Shown here piece after piece: positions 12,141 to 25,109 of a stretch of 64,000 nucleotides of DNA (position 1 is the stretch's first letter; each line of letters opens with the position of its first letter). The DNA comes from Capitella teleta (lineage: Eukaryota; Annelida; Polychaeta; Capitellidae). The notes under the pieces are model-generated. The model made no database searches and had not been told where the DNA came from. It saw nothing but the letters and a program-made list of their open reading frames with translations. The stretch covers positions 30,847 to 94,846 of the forward strand of contig KB309774.1 of NCBI GenBank assembly GCA_000328365.1, read 5' to 3'. A program made the position numbers and the translations under genes.

Positions 12141-12255
12141 TTATATCGTTCGCGTGTATTGACCGACCAGCAATTCCGATTCAAACGCACGACCTTCTTT
12201 CCTTGAATACTTTTTTGCTTTCTCTTTCCTTTTTCGCAAACCTTAGTTTGGGAGA

Positions 12256-12329
12256 TGACGTCATGCGCACAATATCAATAGCGCCTTAGATATGGAGACT
12301 GCCTTCTTATAGCGTACAATATATAAACC
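12256..12329 (+). promoter_or_regulatory. Candidate core promoter of KCNE-like gene 1
   Basis: A perfect CRE palindrome TGACGTCA (12256-12263) is followed by a TATA-like ATATATAAACC (12319-12329), placing transcription start near 12350 and a 5' leader of about 260 bp before the ATG at 12613. A pyrimidine tract ending in CAG touches that ATG, so a leader intron is possible. Confidence 0.45.
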
Positions 12330-12612
12330 GATATCTTTCCACTGTAAAAACATTGAAATTCAAGCGGTGTTCGTGTTCACGTGTTGTTCCGTAACCAAAA
12401 AAGAGCAGCCCACAATTCGAATAAACACAATTAAACGTGCAAACAGAAATAGAAGACTATCGAAAGTAAGCAACACCTATAAGGTTGGCAGCATAATCAA
12501 GGCCTGCCTGCAGTCATGATACGCGGCACACGAGTCGCCACGGCAGCCAATAGGATCCGCTGCGACCACACCGCCTGCCTGTAATGATTGCACGCTGACC
12601 AACCTCTCTCAG

Positions 12613-13479
12613 ATGCACACGCAGCTCAGTATGGACAACAAACGCTATCTGCACGGAGGATTAACGTTTAAGATCGATAAAGCAGACAACGATACGCTCA
12701 TCGCTACCATAACTCGACGTGACCACAAACGCAACGAGGACAGCGCAGGCGCTTTGTACTACGTCGTAGTGGTGATCCTCATCTACGGATGCTCCATCCT
12801 CATGATGATTGCGTCATACATCCGTAAAAACAAAGTCGACCAGCGGCTCAACCGATACTTCAAAGACATGGCCACCGTCCGTAAACGAGAGGAACAGCTT
12901 CAGTTATTCAACGCTGCGACCATCGCAGCAGCGCTGCACGCCAACCAAACCACGGATCTAACTCCAAGTCCCCGATCCAGCCACGAGGACGAGAGACAAC
13001 CTCCCTTCCCGAGAAGAAATCGAGGCATCGGGATGAAACTGTTGCCCGGAACACCACAGTCTCAAACTCGCCTTGTGTTGCCAAGAAATAAAGCAAGACG
13101 AGTTCAAAGCCCAGGACTACGATCTCAACGGAACAGCGTGCGATTCTCAAATGATCAAAGTGATGTCGATTCCGACAACGACAACGTGTTCCTGTCCCCC
13201 GCCCCTGACCGCAAGATACGCTCGCCTTCCTCGCCCAAATACCTGTCTCCTATTTCATCCCCTCTTTTGTCACCTCACAAGTATACTCTGACCAAAAGCC
13301 AACCAGACGACAGTGATAATGACATTCGCAGTCACCTGTCGTCGTCAGTAACGGACGTTGACCAATTTGACCATTCCAACGACACAGAACAGAGTCCTTT
13401 AGTCCTTCGAACGCCACATTTGCAAGGAGTTGCACATGATCACTCACAGAAGGGTTACCAAGTGGTGTCCACTGTTTGA
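12613..13479 (+). CDS. Single-pass membrane protein, KCNE-like layout, paralogue 1
   Basis: Intronless ORF of 288 residues. A short N-terminal segment (about 1-46) is followed by one hydrophobic helix (about 47-70, ALYYVVVVILIYG...), then IRKNK and a basic, charged juxtamembrane segment (RYFKDM...), then a long Ser/Pro/Asp-rich cytoplasmic-type tail. The layout (small ectodomain, YYVxVV opening of the helix, R-K stop-transfer, then a Y-containing segment) resembles the KCNE family of potassium-channel beta subunits. That is a similarity of pattern, not a demonstrated homology, and the tail is longer than in human KCNE proteins. It is clearly paralogous to the ORF at 25110-25892: IATI in the ectodomain, GALYYVV in the helix, and the IRxK junction all match. 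The ATG lies just after a possible splice acceptor (CTCTCTCAG). Function unknown; modulation of an ion channel is a guess. Confidence 0.75.
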   Translation: MHTQLSMDNKRYLHGGLTFKIDKADNDTLIATITRRDHKRNEDSAGALYYVVVVILIYGCSILMMIASYIRKNKVDQRLNRYFKDMATVRKREEQLQLFNAATIAAALHANQTTDLTPSPRSSHEDERQPPFPRRNRGIGMKLLPGTPQSQTRLVLPRNKARRVQSPGLRSQRNSVRFSNDQSDVDSDNDNVFLSPAPDRKIRSPSSPKYLSPISSPLLSPHKYTLTKSQPDDSDNDIRSHLSSSVTDVDQFDHSNDTEQSPLVLRTPHLQGVAHDHSQKGYQVVSTV

Positions 13480-15484
13480 AGGAGGCTATATTCAGCTCAC
13501 TGTTATATTATTGTGTGCCTTGTATCGCTTCATTTACTGGACAAATTTCCTTATTGTGTGACAGTGCACTGTATGTGAGATAAATTGAATTAAGGAAACC
13601 TTTCTTGTCAACGTTTTTCATTCAGACCAAATTGACTCACAATTCGATCTTGAAAAGCGCTATCAGCCTCTTTTTGTGGAGCTACCGTGCGGGAGTTTAT
13701 TATATAAAAGTTGTACGTATATGCCACAGGGGATATTTATGAATGTTGATAAGGTAATGTCCAGTATTCGGCATTATTCGGAACATTGAGCATTCGTTAA
13801 GTCAGAAAGAAATTCGTGGCGTGTCTTAGTGGTCACTGCAAGAAATGAGACGGAATCACTGGGTGCATCATGTCGTCTTTATCACGCGTGGAATACAATT
13901 ACTAGGAATTGGGATTGGTCGTTTCGTGACGAATGTGCACCTCAACCTCCTCGTGTGGAAGTTATATAACTGAGCTTATTTGATGCCAAGAAACAACAGC
14001 AACAGCCATTGTATAGTGCAGACGAAAAAAATAAGATAAATCTGCTTTCTTATTCATTTAATGCCAAAGGCGTGATGTTGTTCATTACGATTATGCAGAA
14101 ATATTGAGTCCCTTAAATTCAGCCTAACGACCCTTAATTGCACGCGTAAAGAAATTTCGCGGAGCTGAATGATAATCCAGTTTGGCATGCACCTTTTAAA
14201 ACTTGGCCATCTACCTGCTTGCACGATTTTCTGGATTGGGATCGTAATCAGAATTAGGAGCATTATTCGAGATGCCGCGGGCAAGGGAAGTTATAGCATC
14301 AACGTGCAGGTATTATACATTTAGATTGCAAACGTTCCCCTTCCGCTACTCTGACCCCCCCCCCCCCCCCCCAACTNNNNNNNNNNNNNNNNNNNNNNNN
14401 NNNNNNNNNNNNNNNNNNNNNNNNNNAGGGGGTATGTTGATGCACAACAAGAGTACAAGACAGAAAGGGAGCAACATTGCATCTGCGAGTTCCTCGCCTG
14501 CGTGTCCACGTTATCACGACCATGAATTTGTTTTAATGAATCAGTGCGGGAAACCTGGCAATAATAATCTTCGCTGACATTCAGAATGATACCTTGGTGG
14601 CGGTTAAGCGGTGATTACTGCAGTGTTCGCTGATAGCTTTGCACTGGCGATTTATGCCTGTACTTCGCAGTTCCCGGAACCCATATGTCCCAGTCTCACG
14701 AGTCCATTAGTTCGGACAGGTCGCAATTTCTGTTGACCGACAGTGGACGCAACTGGTTTCAACAAACGATTGTCTGACCCCACGCGTTGCTTTATTTACC
14801 TTCAGCGATGGATGTTCGCACAATGAGCGTGTGTAACATGGGCAGCACTTACCACCAAGGCCAATACAACACGTGTCAAACGATAGAGATTGCAGTTTTC
14901 ATTCCCAGGGCTCATATTAGCCAACTGAAACGGAAATGCAGGTCCCTCAAGTGGCGTCACTCGGACAACCTTTTAGGCCACTCGACGGAGCAAGCGTGCT
15001 GCCTTTCATGAAGGACTCGCTTTTTGTTCGTCTCAAGGATTCGAACGGGGGTACAACGGGTGTTGAGAAACCCCGCATTCTGGGTACTAATCTGCCAACG
15101 GGGTGACGATTGGAGGCGACTGATGCATCAACTGTCAAGACCAAGAATCGAAGCCGGGAACAAAGATCAATTGAAAAAAAAAAAAAAAAAAAAAAAAAAG
15201 AGAGAAAAAAAAAAAAAAAATGAACACATTTTTTATTTTTTTTTTTGGTTTCAAAAAGAAACATGCAAAATGCACTTTTGTCTTTGAAGAGGTTGTCAAC
15301 AAGTATTAAAACTCAAAGTTGTAGTACATACTGATGGATGCATCTAAAGCGTCTCGACAGACTATATTAAATAGAGTTGTGTCGTTTAATGATCTGCAGA
15401 GGTCTCGATCTGTCCTCGGATTAGTAAATTACTCATTTTGATGTACACACAGCAGAGGGGTAAATTGGAATGGTAAACGATCTT
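13480..15484. other. Intergenic with assembly gap, no gene recognised
   Basis: Holds the 3' flank of KCNE-like gene 1, a C run ending at the assembly gap, A-rich tracts at about 15172-15220, and a T run just before 15246. A GGATTCGAAC box at 15037-15046 resembles a tRNA B-box on the minus strand, but no tRNA fold surrounds it. ORFs across the Ns or homopolymers are artefacts. Confidence 0.5.
14377..14426. other. Assembly gap (50 Ns)
   Basis: Exactly 50 undetermined bases follow directly on a C run of about 18 bases, so the homopolymer probably caused the break. The true gap length may be arbitrary. Confidence 0.99.
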
Positions 15485-15905
15485 CCAATTTAATTTTGTA
15501 TCTACATGGATGAGCTGATTGAACGGTTGAGAAAAGCAGGCATTGGTTGTCATTTAGGAAATAGGTATGTCGGGGAGTTGGCGTATGCCGATGATCTCAC
15601 TTTATTAGCCCCAAGTCATTGAGCGGCTTAAAAATAATTTTCGATTTGCCTCGGATATATGTTTTGTACAACCCCTCCAAAAGCGTATATTAGTATTGTA
15701 CAACTGTAATTCCAATGTAAGCATTCACTCGAATAATAACGTTGTTAAGGTTATGAAATCTTCTAAGCATCTTAGTGTATTGGCGAGAATGCAAGCACTA
15801 AAAATATAGAAAGATCTGCTCATGATATTATACGAAGAACAAACGTCATATCTAAATTTGGTCACTGTACTTGGTTTGTTAAAAAGAATTTATTTTGATT
15901 GTACT
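15485..15905 (+). mobile_element. LINE reverse-transcriptase remnant (CR1/jockey-like)
   Basis: The plus strand reads a reverse-transcriptase palm: YMDELIERLRKAGIGCHLG, then ELAYADDLTLLAPS with the catalytic YADD box at about 15583, then a segment like the family's GLK...YNPSKS, then SKHL, and finally a C-terminal piece resembling RRTNVISKFGHC. These blocks lie in different frames with stops between them (for example a stop directly after APSH), so the element is dead. No endonuclease domain or 3' end was found. It ends at the TTA microsatellite. The clade is a guess from motif style. Confidence 0.8.
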
Positions 15906-15908
15906 GCT

Positions 15909-15909
15909 G

Positions 15910-15965
<56 letters not shown>

Positions 15966-16025
15966 TTTTTTATTTTTTTTTTTTTTTATTATTATTATTA
16001 TTATTTTTTTTTTTGGGGGGGGGGG
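15909..16025. repeat. TTA/T-rich microsatellite with G run
   Basis: (ATT)n for about 55 bases, a T-rich tract, a second (ATT)n and a G run of about 12 bases end the LINE remnant. ORFs through it are poly-Ile, poly-Tyr or poly-Asn artefacts. Confidence 0.95.
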
Positions 16026-16522
16026 TCTCCTCTTTACATGAAAGTAAAGTACGCCAACTGGAAGCAAACAACCATATCGACGGAAGCACTATCAAAAGGA
16101 CAAGCAGATGTGCAAACACGAGTAGAAGGTCAGCTTTCAGAGATGCTTTTAAAATCTCAGCTGTTTCTGAAGACAATAAAGAGTATAATTATTATTAAAG
16201 TGCAGCGAGTTACAGAAGAGCGAGAGAGACTCAATTAACAGAAAGGCAGGGCTTATAAACAACTGCATGGTTAGGTTTTAACCGATGAAAATAATGGATT
16301 GAAAACAAAGAAAAGGAGATCCTATAAGACCCTTAGCCGACTGATTGACTCGAAAAAAGTAGACGTCGCTTTAATGAAGTTAAGAACGAAGATGAGTTCA
16401 CGGTAAACTTTATCATTATTAGGACGTTACTTACCTAATGGAACTGCAAGTAGAATCTTAACGCTCATTTGCACAAAGTCAGCACTCTTTTTGGGGTCAT
16501 CAATGAAACAATAATCCGTTGC

Positions 16523-16555
16523 GTAACCGAGAATTTCAGGACGATTCTCGGTTAC
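16523..16555. repeat. Perfect 12-bp inverted repeat
   Basis: GTAACCGAGAAT (16523-16534) and its exact reverse complement (16544-16555) flank a 9-base loop. There is no T tract or gene next to it. It may be a remnant of an inverted-repeat element. Confidence 0.85.
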
Positions 16556-18615
16556 ATCTTGTGGAATTAGGTTCCCCGTATCTTGGCTAACAATAAGAGA
16601 GGACCTAAATTAAAGTCAATTTGATATATTCCTATGTAGTTTATATTATTCTATGTCCCTTTTTGAATTGTGGGGATATAAATTTCTGGGGTCATCTGTA
16701 AGATACAATACAATTGATATTAACAAATAGGAGATTTTCCTACCATGACATAATGAACGCATGAAATCGAGCTCGAGAAGAGAGCGAGATCTTATGCCTC
16801 TTTGTCTGATATGTGTTACAGGCAAGAATTATTATCATTTCATGTGGTGACCACCAAGTCTCAAAGCACACACATATTACACATCCATCCTCCCTCTGTA
16901 CCCCGTTTGAATTTTTGTGGTGGATCCTGTGTCCTGTGTGATCTTATGCCTTTGTGCATGCACGATGTTCGTGCCAGGCTTTTGAGAAGTAATGCGGGGT
17001 AACGAGTACGTTTAATCATCCTGATGGGAAGTCGTTAGTTTCGGGTGGTCAAGGAGTCCAAAAAACAGAGGTTATTTTCGTTAGAACGTCTTAGAACGAA
17101 GTGGTACCTGAATGCAATTAATGCAAGGGGCGAATTTTTATAATGTAGAAGTAATCGGGGTATTTTATGCTGATGATGCATATTTCATAGATTAAGGTTT
17201 CTATAATGAGCTCGATAATTCACTTAAAACATTTATTGCATACACAGGAAATGCAATTCTTGAAGGTACTAGTAGACCTACAAAAACTGAAACGAGGCAT
17301 CCAGACTTATGCGTGTGCAGCATTGCTTGTACTTCTCTAAGCTCGGCAGATAAAATTGACGTAATGTGCGGCTTGCTGCGCTTATATCCGGCGTAGAGAT
17401 ATAAACTGAGCCTTATTACCACCGCGCAACGACCTGGCTGATAAAAATAAAGAGACCTGGAATGAGTCTTGTTTACTACAGTAAATATCACCTGGGTGTT
17501 TACTGCAAGGGTAAGTCACCGTGTTATTCGATACTACACAGAGTTCATTGATCGAGTGGGCATCAGGTAGCAGCGACGAAACCTGGTGGTTCATTGAATA
17601 TATGCTCGCATTATGACTTATTTGTCAACTGGTGATCACATGATAATATGCTGGTGATCGGGTTGCCTGAACATTAGAATGCACCAGACACGAATCAGGA
17701 ATTGAGAACACCCGGAAAATGAACGTTCATTTAGTGATTTGTGGGTCACACTCATAAGGCCTACTTGTATTTGCTCGGCTTCCGAGCAGTACTAAAGACC
17801 CCGCTGTACCAAATGGTATAGTTTGTATAGATGATTAAGTGTTTAGTGTGTGGGTTTCCGGTCTCTTGTGCACGAATGGCTTTGTTTTTGTAATAGAAGC
17901 ACGGCCGACCTGTCCAATATTGGTTTGTTACTGGACATCATTGGTCATGAAATCAGTAATAATTCCTTGCAGTAATTGAGTAAATTATTATTACTTACAA
18001 AATTTATACCAATGATGTCTGATTGCCCTCATCAGAAGAAAATCTTGACCACCCGGATGATTCCTCCACTTAATTCAACCATTGTGTTATTCGATCACAG
18101 TTCGCTTACGCAGCCAGGGATTTTGTGACAATTTCTGGCGAGGACACTCATATAATATGCTTCAGGACAGAATTTGCCAGTGAATACATGTATAGCCCTC
18201 CGCAGCATTAGGTTATACATGTATAGCAGTATAGCAGATGTCATTTACCTCGTGGAGGGCCTTCAAACGTAATGATGATATAGTTGCTGTAGGCCGCCAG
18301 CCGGTGGTACGTTATGATCGTCCTTGTGCATTGACAATTCATGTAATGTGGTCAGCGTATCAATGGGGAAGTAGTGCACTGGCCACTGCATTAGATCTTT
18401 ACGCGTTGCAAACAGAATGAGTTGATCTTATTCTTCACTGGTCTCCGCGACGCTACTGAATAGAAGCACCGGCATACACTGATGAAAAATCACCACTATT
18501 GTGGTACAACCATTTCACTCGATTTCACAAGACGCCACTCAGAATTCCCAAGATGGCGCACAAGGCGAGGCGAGTGAAAATGAATTCACAGTTTTTGATT
18601 GGCGTCTGTGTTATT
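16556..18615. other. Intergenic, no gene recognised
   Basis: Only short unsupported ORFs on both strands. No repeat, RNA gene or promoter could be recognised. Confidence 0.5.
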
Positions 18616-19809
18616 ACTTCGGACACACTTCTTCGACTCGTGATTGGACAGTTCAACTTTCTTCCAATCAGAATCGTCAAATTCCTGTCAATACGCCTGC
18701 GCACTGTTACACCACAGCCGCTACAAATTTACTGCGAATTGATGAGAACTGTGTTTTTGATAACACCCGGTTTGCATCACAAGTATTCTCTCGGTTGCAG
18801 TATATAACGGTACTCTTAACCCAGGACACGATCAGGGTTTCTCTGTTACGCACGTCGTTAGGTCACAAACTCACAATTTTATCGTCTTCCACCTGATGTG
18901 ACGCCGGTTATTTGACCATTCATTATTTGTGTTCAAAATCTGGCGAACACTGATCGTAAGAACGTCTTTAAAACATTTGAATTTGCCTTTTATTCCTAAT
19001 CAACCAGTTAATCAAAACGTTTCACATAAAACGTTTGCTATTTACTGAAAGCGGATGGCGTCATGATGAAATACGGATTGTGACTAAAATGTGGAGCCAA
19101 ACGAAGTGCGGATTTCGGGGCGAAGTTAAGTATAGACCTACTTGACAGTATTCCAGTACATCACTGAATTACGTGTATTGGTGTTTGCGTGTTTCATGAT
19201 TCCTTCGTTAATTAGGATCCTTGTTTTAGCAATAACAGAGTTAGTTAGGCCTACTTAGTTTTCGACACGACGCTCACGAACGCTATTCGTACATTCACCA
19301 TAGTTCGGATTCTCTTGAACTATAGATTTCAGAGCTAGTGACAGAACCGTTGACATTAAATTTTCATATTCAGCTGGTTTACGAACATATCATGGCATCG
19401 ACATCGCCTTCATCCTCATCGGGCTCTAGCCTTTTTTTCGTATATATTTTATATTTTCATAATCGTTCTTGCTACCTTGGTATTACTAGCTAGCCATAAC
19501 ATGTTCACCACACACATTTATGATCTCACCAAGCCATCTGTTTTGTAAAATCACTTCCTCTACCTCATAAATCATTATTGTCACAATCTTACTTTTGATT
19601 TTTGATTTTTGATTTTTTTTTTTCCTGTTCATTTTATACCACTTGTGTGTATGAATAAAGATATGTATGTATGTATGTATGTATACGTCATACTACAAAT
19701 CATTAGTACTACAATTATAATTTTCAACTGGGTACATACTCTCAGACTGTTTGGAATCAAATATGATGTTTCACTTCGATCTTATTCATTTATATTCAAA
19801 AAAATGCTT
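18616..19809 (+). repeat. Conserved non-coding block, copy B (paired with 6805-7737)
   Basis: Second copy of the block at 6805-7737, same orientation. It is longer because of extra segments at about 19225-19330 (with a TAGGCCTA palindrome at 19246-19253) and 19590-19685 (GATTTTT repeats and a (TATG)n microsatellite), absent from copy A. The opposed CCAAT boxes are intact here (GATTGG near 18643, CCAATCAG near 18665). The shared reading frame is cut by an indel near 18803, which argues against coding. Confidence 0.8.
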
Positions 19810-22800
19810 GTTGCTGAATGTGACAAGTTGAACTTTATGTCATTGAAATTAAGTTTATCTAAATCATAGCTAAAATATTCGTGAATATAATTTACTATTC
19901 AAATAACTCTTAACCCGAAGAAATCAAATTGAAACGCCTTTCTGAAGTGGCGATCGTGTTGGCCGATTTGACACTCACCCAGTCACTATCCATAGAGTGA
20001 TAGACCCTGCTTCTGTTCTCTCAAATAAGCCATACTCAGAACGGCATGTGCGGGCATTTACTCATCATTTGGATGTCTCACTCAGCTCTGTGTTTGGTCA
20101 TACTAGTTATCATTATGGCAGTTTCTCTTCTTTAAATATTTTCAGGTATTTAAATATATTTCGGGTATAACTTGAGCATGAAAATTCCGCTACCCTGCAC
20201 ACACTGCCACATCATTTATGGTGCCTGGCGGAGGATGAAGTGAGAACGATTTGATTTGATGCCCTGTGCGTTTGCATTTTTCTGTGCTCAATGCCTATTC
20301 CTGTATGATATGACAGCTGTGTTAAGTACTGACTATAGATAGTTAATCATGTACACTGTTTTCCAACTCTTTTCTCTGATTTTGTTGGTTATAATTACAC
20401 GTATCAAGTTTTTCTTCTGGGGTTAAATGCCTATAAGAACTAATTTTTCCACATTTGTATACGTTTCGACATGCAGATCAATTCCAATGACAGGATGGAG
20501 TTGCCTGCAAGAAAGATGTTGGGGCAGTCATTTCATGCTGAAATAAATCCATCGATATAATCATGGAAATTAATATTTCTTTAATTGATAAGTTAAAAAG
20601 AAGGATCCAACGAGAGGATCCATCAGAGCAGGGGAAATAAAAGGGTCAGACGAATGCTTCATTACTACATGGTCAAATCACTGACGTCAATTAAAATTTT
20701 GTTTTGTTATTATAATGTATTAATATTTATGGAACTATATTACTGTACAGATATTACATACCAGAAAAAAGTATACATATGAGCTTTCTACCACCAATCT
20801 AAAGGTCATCGAGCAGATTAGATGATAAATAAGTTGATACAACACATAAATGCTTATGATTATCGGTTCATGTCTTGTTTATGTATTAAATGATGACTAT
20901 ATATTTTCCAATAATCAAATTGTGATTTGAATAACATGATTTTTTCATTTTATAATTCTTATTTTATTTGTTAAAAGTGAAATAAATTATAAGTAAAACA
21001 AACAAACGAAGATTTAAATAGTTTAAGAGAAATAACAGTACATCATCTTAATATTATATGTATTTAAACTTTATTTCCACACGTACCCTCACACTGCAAA
21101 GAGGCGCTCTCGTTTGCAAAATCACATCGCTGATCAGCAAACGGGGGAAGCCCTTTCGGGACTAAATGTTACTATAAATAGCAGCCAATGAGCTGCCACC
21201 TGTCATCGGTGTGTGCCTGTGTCATTACATATATGACCAGGGAACCAGTGAAGTCGGACACTAACCGCAGCAGACGTCATGAGTGTAGTTACTCAGTTCG
21301 CGATGTCATGTTTGGTTAAACTTCATAGCCAGAAAGAAAGCGTTATCAAAATTTTACTTACCAAATTTATCTTCAAATGACAGTAGTACGTTAATGCAAA
21401 GAAGAGGGCAAAAGTGATTATCGCTTCGTCAAGCACAGACTCTTTCGTCGTTTGATATCGTAATAATTAAACCGACAAATTACAATTCGGAAACATATAA
21501 TTTCCGTTTCGAAAGGGCTTCGAATTACCAAGCGAAGCTGATAGAGGCACATACTGCGCACACTTTGAAAGTGAGATGGGTAAGTACCTCGGCTGATCCG
21601 ACGCAAACCAATTATTTGATTATTCCGTTATTCAATTCCTTGTTTAGTGCCTCCTGGCACCGACAGATATGCCATTGATTTGAAAAAAAAATCAGGATCT
21701 TGGTTTTATTGGTTTCGTTGACATGATTCAGAACCTCGGGCTATGTAACTTGGCCATATTTGCATGCAGGTTGCACGGAAAGGTAATCGATTGAATTACT
21801 GACCGTTTTTTATTATAATTATGGGCCCTCATCCACCTCGTTATAATTGCGATGGCACACCATTCTCCTGACACGCTCAGAAAGCTAAAGCGGATGTCTT
21901 TACATGATTTTTGCTCCACATTTAGAAGGCACTCTGATATTACAATCGCAATATCAACGCCCTTTTTTCTCAAATTTTTGAATGGTGTTTGGCTTCCAAA
22001 TCAGCCTAAAGGAATCAGCACATTTGTATACATAGAGGCAATATTATTGTTGCTGGGGGAAGCATGTAATACATATCTCCCAATCAGCGAGCGAGATACA
22101 GACCGAGGAGAGCGTGTGTTCTGATGTAAAAGAGTGACTGAGTCCAACCTGAACCTGGTCTCTCACACGGCGGGAAAAAAAAATATAATAATAATAATAT
22201 TTATTATTATTTTATTCAACCAAAAATTAAAAAAGTAAAATGTGCAATAGCAATGTATTGACAGAAGTGAAATCGCTTTTGCACCACACCAAATGAACAT
22301 ACAAAAAGAAATAAGTAAATAAGAATGTTGAATCGAACACAGAAATAAGAGATAATGAATTTAATGCATCACCATATGCGGCCAACGCATTTTGACATAA
22401 TTTCAAACAGGATAATTCGGATGTGAAAACTGACCCGACAAGTCTGTTCGGATGAATAACACACCCTTACCGGTCATGGAAACGAACTCGATCGACCTTC
22501 TAGTCATCAAGGTGTATCGCGGTTAGAGTGTCCAGCGCCGTATATCCATCCACTCGACCTATTGATCCTAAGTATTAATTTCGGTCAGCAGGATTCAAAA
22601 CTCTTGAATTTCATCATCTTTCGTATTTGTGCGGAAAATTATCGGAAATGAAAGAACAAAATTATCATATTCGATAATCGATACTCACATGACTATACAT
22701 GTATTTCTTTGTAATTTGCATTGTGAACATTTCCATTTGCAGCATTACTTAAATAATGCATAATTATTAATTATGGTCGAGAAACGTGGACGAAAAATAA

Positions 22801-25109
22801 TGTGTTGTGGGTTAAAGTTCAGCTATAAAACCTGGAGGGTGATCGAGGAATACAAACTCTGTCAAATAGACAAGACCCTCGACCCCCCCCCCCCCTCCCC
22901 TCCACCATTCCTGCCCAGTAACGGCTGTATCGTTCGTTGTCTTGGATATGAGAGATTTATCCTACGAGATCATCCTCCCCTGGGGTTATTTCATCGATGA
23001 AATTATTGTATAAGAAGTTATATCCAGGGCAGCTTAGGTGCGCTGTGATCATAATTGACAGTAGGCCTATTTATCTTTACTTGAAAGTCATGCAGCAAAG
23101 CACCATATTTACATCACAACGGCTACACAGTACAGATTAGGCTAACCTGTGTCAAATTATGTGGTCATTAAGTACGTCTGAAGTTGATCAATGGCCATAG
23201 CTTGCCGCATATTGCACAGTGTAATACAGAGGGTTGAATTTTAGTAGACAGCAACGAATGATTGCGGGTGCTCAAGTGGGCTGCTGCTCCTTGGTGAACA
23301 CATTGCTTGCAAGCATAACTCGCTGAGGGCCAATTTATAGCCATTAGCCCCAATCAGAGTGAAGCACAGGGCAAGGATTGCCGAGAGACAGACATAGGAT
23401 TGCATAATGTAGAAATCTGACTTGGGTTGCGTTTCCGTCCTAAATTTGCAAAGTGCGAGAAGGGGAAAACATAGACACAGAAAATGTCCAAGTACCCTCA
23501 TAAGTCAAAACTGGACATTGTCCATGCGCACGCATACGAGCACTTACACCGAGAACCGCTGAGCCAAAGCTCACGTACAAGGGTCACTCGGTGAGTTGCT
23601 GGTCAAAGAAGGAAAGCGTTGTCGCAGAGAACGGATACGATTGAAGGTTGGGGTTTTTTCATACTCCGTTCGTCCACTATTTGCCTGTATTGTGTGCACC
23701 ATTAAATGGGAATGGTGTGCGGGGGATGTCAGAAAAACATCACACATCAACCCAGTCGCCAATTAAACAAGCTGACTTCAGTGCGTACCGTATACAAACA
23801 GAATGAGTATAGTAGCAGTCACGTATTAGCAATATTACTTATTTTATCTCACAAATGCTTTCTCTTCATTTGGACATTCCTACATATGATAATGATAATT
23901 GATAACATGCATTACAAGAATCGTCAACCTAGCTGACTTACTGCTATGCATTCATGTTATACTAATTAATACACAGTGATAGGTTACACCATCCAATTCT
24001 AGCTAGTGGACATCTTTTTGTGAAGGGGTTCGATGGTCAATGGTCATGTAATAGTTAGCAATTAGTTGATGTATTTTAATTTTCACCTGGTGTCCTCATT
24101 GTCATTAATGAGACATCAGGTGACATAAGATCTCCTAGAATATGTCATTGTCATAACTGAGGGGATATTTTTACCTGGCAGTGTCTAATCAAGAGGTTGA
24201 AAGGAATTTGATATCAATGTTGTTGGTATACGGATGAATGTATATGCACCTGTCTAGCCTACCTTCTTTCAAAGGCGCATTACTCACCTGAGTTTGAACA
24301 TGGAACTCGTCCCTTCAGTTCGATTGCCACCAGATCAGATCACCAAATTACACAAAACCCAATTGAACCATGCAATGAATTCACGCAATATTTTACCCAT
24401 CAACTGATAGCTAGTCACAATTTCAGCCTCTACAGTTTGTTTCATATCGTCTATCGGCCTGACAATCTGAACGAACGGACATGCAACCCAAGCCATGCTG
24501 AGTGCCTGTCCCTTTGTTGCAATCCATCTGCAATGATATCAGCCCTGATTCGTGACGACGCTATAGCCTCGGTTTGGCCAAATAACAATTATGATATTAT
24601 TGGGAAGTTCCTGTTTCCTGTTGTTGTTGTTGGGCTTTTTATATTACTAAGAATTTTTGAAGTATGTGATATCTTTGAGGAAAATGGGTTGTTATATTAA
24701 GTTACCTCTTCGATCCTTAATGGTACCCTATAAAGTAATCTCAGCTTTTACAATGTGTACATGACACATACATATATTCAAACACCCAGAGGCAGCATTA
24801 CACAGGCACCGTGTGATGGATAGTAGTGCGTGCATAATTAAGGACAAACACAAGGCTGGGGACGCACCACGCGGCGGCAGATGCCTGCAGCGTCGCCTCT
24901 ATTGCACATAATACGACGTCCAATAAGGCCGCTCATGCAGTCATGCTTTGGCTAACGGACGAAGACCTTGCAGCAGAGCGTAATCAGAAGAATTGTGAGA
25001 AACAGCTGCTTAGTTCGTGATTACCTGATTACCCAGTGGTCAGCTGAGCTGTGCGTGGACGCTCTTAGGGTTATCTTTCGCCGTCGAAGATCAGTGTGTA
25101 TCGGTAAAG
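19810..25109. other. Intergenic, no gene recognised
   Basis: AT-rich. A patch at 21175-21200 has a TATA-like CTATAAATA next to a CCAAT box, followed by an ATG at 21279 opening only a 34-codon frame; a promoter is possible but unsupported. (TAA)n/(TTA)n repeats lie at about 22183-22214 and a C run at about 22884-22896. A TGACGTCA palindrome is at 20682-20689 and TAGGCCTA at 23062-23069. No protein or RNA gene could be recognised. Confidence 0.45.

Noticed and set aside
14272-14577. ORFs across the N gap
   Set aside because: They depend on undetermined bases and a C run.
15037-15046. GGATTCGAAC, a possible tRNA B-box (minus strand)
   Set aside because: No acceptor, D or anticodon stems could be paired around it; not called as a tRNA or a tRNA-derived SINE.
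15822-16238. 138-codon plus-strand ORF after the LINE
   Set aside because: Mostly poly-Ile/Tyr from the TTA microsatellite; the first part is a frame of the dead LINE.
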